Shown here: piece by piece, positions 7,391 through 11,597 of the stretch | Layout: each line of letters opens with the position of its first letter | How positions within the stretch are numbered: position 1 is the stretch's first letter | Source of the DNA: Chlamydiota bacterium | Lineage (GTDB): Bacteria; Chlamydiota; Chlamydiia; Chlamydiales; VGMA01 | DNA length: 11,597 nucleotides | NCBI GenBank assembly: GCA_016866575.1 | Contig: VGMA01000046.1 | Location: forward strand, 1 to 11,597 | Direction: 5' to 3' | Program-made: the position numbers and the translations under genes | The notes under the pieces: model-generated | What the model saw: only the letters and a program-made list of their open reading frames with translations | Databases searched by the model: none | Told to the model about the DNA's origin: nothing

Positions 7391-8965
7391 ATGTTTACCA
7401 TAGCGGCAAGACCCCCTATTATTGATAACATTTCACAAAGCAGCAAAGTAACTCAATTTAATACTTGGCTCTTTAGCATCGATTGTAGAGAAATTGATTG
7501 TCAAAGCACATTGAAAGTAGCCACTCTTGCACTTATGATCTTGGGTTTTGTTGGTTATTTCCTTGTTATCGGAGTCTTTGCTCTAATGGATTGGTATGAA
7601 GAACGCCAAACTATAATAGCATTAAACGAAGCTTTTGGGACTAACGATATCCTTACTATTTGCTCAAGATTACAAAATACTACGGAACCGCTTGAAAGCT
7701 CTCATCGAGAACTTGGCCTGCATAACATCTTATCTTCTTCCTTGATCTCCTTCCAAGAAAAGTTTGAACTCTGTAAAGAAACAGAAAGATTATTTACTGA
7801 GAACAACTACACACAGCAAAGGGAATTTTTTATTCCTATTATTGTTGCTAATAACCAGGTAGAGGTACCTTTTTCTCTTCTAGAAACCTCTAGCATCTTA
7901 AAAAGTCAACTTACATTAGAAGATGGAGAAGTAGATTGCGAAACAGAGCCGAGCATCCATGAAAGTCGGCACTTTTCTTTAAAGGACTTTCAACAATCTT
8001 TACCCTTACTCACCACTAGGGCAAACATTTCTTTCAATTACTTCGAACCTTGGCTAAAAACATTAGCTATCGCCCATTTTCTAGACTGTGATAGCAAGGT
8101 CATAAAAAAAATTGCTGAATCGCGGCCATTTATTCAAACTCAAGAGATTACTATTCCTCGTATCTATGGATATGAGACTCATCAATTGGTCTATACCTCT
8201 CATATTCGTGAAATTTCACGCTGTAGCCACCTACCTGAGAAAGCAATAGGAACTTATGTTGCTGAATTGCTTAATAGCTATATCCGCAAAGAATCCCTAA
8301 TTCATCAAAAATCTATGAATTTGATTTGCAATGAGTTGCGCTCTATACCAGGATTTTTAGAACTTGCAAGAACTCTGTCAATCAAGCTTAATCTAAGATA
8401 TATCTCTGGCATGAACCAAGAAGATTTAGAAGCACTGCTAAACCTATTTCCCTCTACTGAAGGACTAGACTTAAGCTTTAACGCACTAGACTCAAGCTTT
8501 GTTCAACAGCATCTAAATGTTCCTTCCCATATTATACCTAATCTAACGGAATTAAAACTTCTGGGTAGTAACGTGACAGTTACTTTTCCCCAGGTCAATT
8601 CACTTCCTCGTTTAAAAATTTTGACCTTAAGCAACACCACAAACTTCAATGTACCCTGCCCTAATTTAGAAATTGCTAGTTTGAAGTTTCATAATGGATT
8701 AGCTCCTCCGGAAGATTTTTTTGATAATTTACCCCATCTAAAGGGTCTATACTTGCAATCTTTTTACTCTAATTTACGTGCACCCGTAAATTGTCCTAGC
8801 CTTAAAGTGATTGATTTGTTCGCCCCTAATGTAGATTTATCCCCGCTTAATGGCCATCAATCCATAGAATCAGTTCAAGCGACTTATATTGATAGCATAA
8901 CAGAAATAGACACTAACCAATACGAATGTCCTAATTTGCGAGCTTATCAAATATTTATTCGATAA
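7391..8965 (+). CDS. membrane-anchored protein with BTB/Skp1-like region and C-terminal leucine-rich repeats
   Basis: A 524-residue protein. Residues 41-67 form a strong hydrophobic helix, ending in a charged W-Y-E-E-R stretch. Residues about 144-243 read like a BTB/Skp1 fold: a strand pair with V-x-V-P-F-x-L-L, then S-S-I-L-K-S-Q-L, a variable acidic loop, F-x-x-L-P-L-L, and the helix L-A-I-A-H-F-L-D-C-D-S followed by a V-I-K-K-I-A-E helix, comparable with Skp1's A-A-N-Y-L-D. Residues about 350-524 are irregular LRRs with C-P-N-L/C-P-S-L turns like those in the neighbouring 873-residue protein. BTB, F-box and LRR combinations are known from amoebal chlamydiae as suspected host-ubiquitination effectors (from memory). 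The BTB call is by eye and moderate; the membrane helix and LRRs are clear. It lies between two minus-strand repeat genes, so it is likely monocistronic. F-box or plain LRR scaffold are alternatives. Confidence 0.75.
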   Translation: MFTIAARPPIIDNISQSSKVTQFNTWLFSIDCREIDCQSTLKVATLALMILGFVGYFLVIGVFALMDWYEERQTIIALNEAFGTNDILTICSRLQNTTEPLESSHRELGLHNILSSSLISFQEKFELCKETERLFTENNYTQQREFFIPIIVANNQVEVPFSLLETSSILKSQLTLEDGEVDCETEPSIHESRHFSLKDFQQSLPLLTTRANISFNYFEPWLKTLAIAHFLDCDSKVIKKIAESRPFIQTQEITIPRIYGYETHQLVYTSHIREISRCSHLPEKAIGTYVAELLNSYIRKESLIHQKSMNLICNELRSIPGFLELARTLSIKLNLRYISGMNQEDLEALLNLFPSTEGLDLSFNALDSSFVQQHLNVPSHIIPNLTELKLLGSNVTVTFPQVNSLPRLKILTLSNTTNFNVPCPNLEIASLKFHNGLAPPEDFFDNLPHLKGLYLQSFYSNLRAPVNCPSLKVIDLFAPNVDLSPLNGHQSIESVQATYIDSITEIDTNQYECPNLRAYQIFIR

Positions 8966-9250
8966 CCAGATAAAAAAAGTGATTTCGCAAAAGCTATCTT
9001 TTTCGTATGGAAGCCACCAAATATTTTCATTTCTATTTATGAAATCTCAATTACTTCCGATTTCTTGAAACTCGAAGTTCTAGGGACTACCGGTTTATTT
9101 TGATTTGCTTGCGAATTTTGTAGGCCTCTAAAATTGAACCTTTCCCCGTAGGTTTAATGCCCATGAAAAAAACTACACTTGTTTAAATAATTACATTGCC
9201 ACGCGTAATTTTTATTTTTAATATACTAATAAAACAAATTTTAAAAATAA
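8966..9250. other. intergenic region between convergent genes
   Basis: These 285 nt separate the 3' ends of the plus-strand LRR gene and the minus-strand repeat-Smr gene. I see only weak AT-rich hairpins: TTTCAT/ATGAAA with an 8-nt loop around 9025-9045, and AATTAC/GTAATT (9189-9210) followed by TTTATTTTT on the plus strand, possibly a poor terminator for the plus-strand gene. A 25-codon minus-strand ORF (9087-9164) has no supporting evidence. Confidence 0.5.
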
Positions 9251-11597
9251 TTAACGACAAAATACATTGATAAGACCTGGATTTGATTCTTCCTGCTTGC
9301 ATATCCAATTAGGCATTTCTTTAGCTAAAAAATCTCTAAAATACTTTTGAAACTCATAAAGCTCTAAACTATCAGAGTGTAGACCTTTTCCTGTCATAAA
9401 TATAAAAGACTTCGTTTCAGGGTAAAGCTCTTGTAATTTTAAAAACGTACAAACACCTGATCCGTGTGAATATCCGTGTAGATCGTAACCTAGTCTTTCT
9501 CCTCTGTATTCTGGAAAATCGATGTTTTCATTAAATAATTGCATTGCATCAGAATATAATCCGAGATTCACCATAGTTTGAGCCATTGAATGATGCGCAA
9601 TTTTATTTTCTGGATCTAATCTTTTAACGACTTCATAAGCGCTTTTAGCCCCCTCGACATCTCCTATTATGCCAGCTGCAACTATGTAAGAGCTATGTAT
9701 AAAGATGTCGTTTGTATCTATTCTTTTAGCTTCTTGATATGCAGCTTTAGATCCATCAATATCCCCTAATTTGGCTGCTGTTACTACATATGAGCTATGC
9801 GTCAAAATATTATTAGCATCTATCTTCTTAGCGGATTCATAAGCACTTTTAGCTCCTTCACTGTCTCCTATTTGCCCAGCTGTTTTGATATATGAATTAT
9901 GTAAAACGATATTATTAGGATCTATTCTTTTAGCTTTTTCGTATACGCTTTTGGCACCTTCGACATCTCTTATTTGACCTGCTGCAACGATGTATACATT
10001 ATGTGTAAAGATATCTCTAGGATTGATTTGTTGAGCTAATTCAAACGCAGTTTTAGCCCCCTCGACATCTCCTACTGTGCCAGCCGCAACGATGTAAGAG
10101 CTATGTATAATGATGTCGTTTGCATCTATCCTTTTAGCTTCTTGATATGCAGTTTTAGATCCATCAATATCCCCTAATTTAGCCCCTGCAACTATGTATA
10201 GGCTATGCGTCAAGATATTATTAGCATCTATCCTATTAGCTGCTTCGTAAGCACTTTTAGCTCCTTCGCTATCTCCTATTTGCGCGGCTGTTTTAATATA
10301 TGAATTGTGTGTAACAATATTATTGGGATCTATTCTTTTAGCTTTTTCATACGCACTTTTGGCACCTTCGACATCTCCTATTTGCCCGGCTGTCACAATA
10401 TAAGAAGTATGTATAATGATATTTTCTAAATCTATCCGTTTAGCTGCTTCATAAGCGCTTTTAGCACCTTTAGCATCTGCTATTAGGCCGGCTGTTACTA
10501 TATAGGAGCTATGCGAAATGATGTTATTCGAATCTAATGCTTTAGCTTTTTCATACGCGCTTTTAGCCCCCTCGACATCTCCTATTTGACCTGCTGTTTT
10601 GATATACGAATTATGGGTAATAATATTTCTTGCATTAATGATTTTAGCAAATTCATACGCACCTTTTGCCCCTTCAACATCTCCTATTAGACCGGCTGTT
10701 TTGATATACGAATTATGGCTAACGATATCTCTAGGATTTATCCTCTTAGCAGCTTCATAAGCGCTTTTCGCTCCTTCAATGTCCCCAATTTGCCTAGCTG
10801 TCACAATGTATGAGTTATGGATAACAATATCTCTTGGGTCTATCCGTTTGGCATTTTCATAAGCGCTTTTTGCTCCTTCAATATCTCCTATTTGACCGGC
10901 TGCGACTATGTATGAGTTATGAATGACGATATCTGTTGGATCTATGTGTTTCGCAGCTTCATAGGCGCTTTTTGCCCCTTCAGCATCTTTGAGCTGCCCC
11001 GCTGCTACTATGAAAGAACTATGGGTAATAATATTTCTTTCATTTATTTTTCTAGCTGCTGCATATGCAGCTTTTACCTCTTCAATGTGTCCTAATTTTC
11101 CTGCGGCTACTATGAATGAGTTATGCGTAACGACATTTTCTTCATCTATACTTTTAGCGAATTCATAGGCTCTTCTTACGCCCTGGATATCTCCTATTTG
11201 ACCTGCGGCTTTAATATAGACGTTGTGTAAAATAATATCTTCTTGGTCTAATTCTTTACCTTGTTTGTATAAATCTCTTATTAATAGTGCGTTATGTCGA
11301 TTGCCCGCAATTTTGAGGTCAGCGCAAATCTGTTTTAATCTTTCCTTAGTTTCTCTAGAAACACTTTGAACAGTATGTTTTACATAAAGTCTAGTAGACT
11401 TTTCATAAGTTTCTTTCAATCTTGATCTTGCTGAAATGCTTCTTGGAGCTTTGCTCTCTGGAGCTGTAGGAACAGCAGCGCTTGACACATCCTTAAAAAC
11501 CTGCAAAGTCCTCTGATGTTTGTTAGCTGATTCTGTTTTTATAGAACTTGGGGCTCGAGATTCTGAGGGTTTATTTTTATTTGATCGAGAATTGAGT
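9251..11597 (-). CDS. TPR/PPR-like repeat protein with C-terminal Smr domain (N-terminus outside window)
   Basis: The frame is open to the window edge, so the true start lies beyond it; TTG 11504-11506 is internal and is used here only as residue 1. The residues before it are Ser/Lys-rich and low-complexity, as is common in disordered leaders. Residues about 50-90 are helical and look like a degenerate capping repeat. Sixteen 34-residue repeats follow (91-634), plus a degenerate 17th from 635. They fit TPR spacing (Gly15-Asp16, Ala20, Tyr24, Ala27, Asp31-Pro32) but open with I-V-T-H-N-S-Y-I, like a PPR. His4 is present in every copy. The C-terminus is an Smr domain: Asp675-Leu-His-Gly678, Thr705-Gly-Lys-Gly708, His710-Ser711 and Asn742-Pro-Gly744. 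DLHG and TGxG are the motifs tied to nuclease activity in Smr proteins. Repeat array plus Smr is the plan of plant PPR-SMR proteins. RNA binding or cleavage is inferred; a TPR scaffold is the alternative. Confidence 0.88.
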   Translation of the reverse strand, partial: LNSRSNKNKPSESRAPSSIKTESANKHQRTLQVFKDVSSAAVPTAPESKAPRSISARSRLKETYEKSTRLYVKHTVQSVSRETKERLKQICADLKIAGNRHNALLIRDLYKQGKELDQEDIILHNVYIKAAGQIGDIQGVRRAYEFAKSIDEENVVTHNSFIVAAGKLGHIEEVKAAYAAARKINERNIITHSSFIVAAGQLKDAEGAKSAYEAAKHIDPTDIVIHNSYIVAAGQIGDIEGAKSAYENAKRIDPRDIVIHNSYIVTARQIGDIEGAKSAYEAAKRINPRDIVSHNSYIKTAGLIGDVEGAKGAYEFAKIINARNIITHNSYIKTAGQIGDVEGAKSAYEKAKALDSNNIISHSSYIVTAGLIADAKGAKSAYEAAKRIDLENIIIHTSYIVTAGQIGDVEGAKSAYEKAKRIDPNNIVTHNSYIKTAAQIGDSEGAKSAYEAANRIDANNILTHSLYIVAGAKLGDIDGSKTAYQEAKRIDANDIIIHSSYIVAAGTVGDVEGAKTAFELAQQINPRDIFTHNVYIVAAGQIRDVEGAKSVYEKAKRIDPNNIVLHNSYIKTAGQIGDSEGAKSAYESAKKIDANNILTHSSYVVTAAKLGDIDGSKAAYQEAKRIDTNDIFIHSSYIVAAGIIGDVEGAKSAYEVVKRLDPENKIAHHSMAQTMVNLGLYSDAMQLFNENIDFPEYRGERLGYDLHGYSHGSGVCTFLKLQELYPETKSFIFMTGKGLHSDSLELYEFQKYFRDFLAKEMPNWICKQEESNPGLINVFCR
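9605..10420 (-). repeat. 408-bp segmental duplication inside the repeat array (units 9-12 and 13-16)
   Basis: Block 10013-10420 (units 9-12) and block 9605-10012 (units 13-16) match unit for unit. Units 11 and 15 both carry the distinctive G-D-I-D-G-S-K and A-Y-Q-E-A-K, and units 10 and 14 both carry G-D-S-E-G-A-K. Shared DNA such as TTCTTGATATGCAG recurs at 9731 and 10139, exactly 408 bp apart. The block was therefore copied as a four-repeat piece. Confidence 0.85.
9605..11236 (-). repeat. 16 tandem 102-bp repeats encoding 34-residue TPR/PPR-like helical hairpins
   Basis: Exactly 1632 bp, 16 x 102, without indels. Conserved positions are His4, Tyr/Phe7, Ala20 (in most) and Ala27 (in most), with Gly15-Asp16 in most copies. 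A 17th, divergent unit runs into the Smr domain. Because the whole array is translated and regularly spaced by codons, it is not a CRISPR or satellite. Confidence 0.92.

Noticed and set aside
8966..9010. Terminator directly after the plus-strand LRR gene
   Set aside because: The A-rich and T-rich runs (AAAAAAAG and CTTTTT) pair only through A-T pairs and one G-C, with mismatches inside, so the hairpin is not convincing.
9087..9164. 25-codon minus-strand ORF containing T-G-K-G
   Set aside because: No ribosome site or recognisable family; the TGKG is not followed by HS or NPG, so it is not an Smr remnant.
9605..11236. CRISPR-like regular repeats
   Set aside because: The 102-bp units are directly adjacent without spacers, vary at many positions and are continuous coding sequence.
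9251..11506. Repeat-Smr protein starting at TTG 11504-11506
   Set aside because: The frame stays open to the window edge with no stop, so this TTG is most likely an internal Leu codon and the gene is 5'-partial.

Overview
The window looks like a low-GC genome of an environmental (amoeba-associated) chlamydia. The evidence is the order c-di-AMP synthase, YbbR protein, HtrB-type acyltransferase, which as I recall matches C. trachomatis CT012-CT011-CT010, together with a group of long eukaryotic-like repeat proteins of the kind expanded in amoebal chlamydiae. The species cannot be fixed from the sequence alone. I see no rRNA, tRNA, CRISPR array or insertion sequence.

Left part (2-4044, + strand) is housekeeping: the 3' end of aroD (type I 3-dehydroquinate dehydratase), then a tightly packed trio. 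The trio is a single-polypeptide fusion of diadenylate cyclase (CdaA/DacA) with its YbbR-type partner (CdaR), a lysophospholipid/lipid A acyltransferase (htrB-like) that overlaps it by 4 nt, and rsmE (16S rRNA m3U methyltransferase) 1 nt further on. A strong hairpin plus T-tract lies inside the last codons of rsmE, before its stop codon.

Right part (4046-11597) is an accessory block of solenoid proteins. A minus-strand 873-residue leucine-rich-repeat protein has 14 exact 43-residue units, each ending in Cys. A decayed remnant (6912-7247) of a repeat-Smr paralogue follows. A plus-strand 524-residue protein has an N-terminal membrane segment, a BTB/Skp1-like middle and C-terminal LRRs. The last gene is a minus-strand protein, open at the window edge, with 16 repeats of 34 residues followed by a C-terminal Smr domain.

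The last gene is the most unusual. Its repeats sit between TPR and PPR, and its Smr domain keeps both motifs linked to nucleic-acid cleavage (DLHG and TGKG). The two positions that form the PPR RNA-recognition code use only code-type residues (N/S/T at position 5, N/D at the last position). The architecture resembles plant organellar PPR-SMR proteins. A reasonable hypothesis is a bacterial sequence-specific RNA-binding protein or ribonuclease, possibly acting in the host. The degenerate copy at 6912-7247 shows that the family has duplicated and decayed locally.
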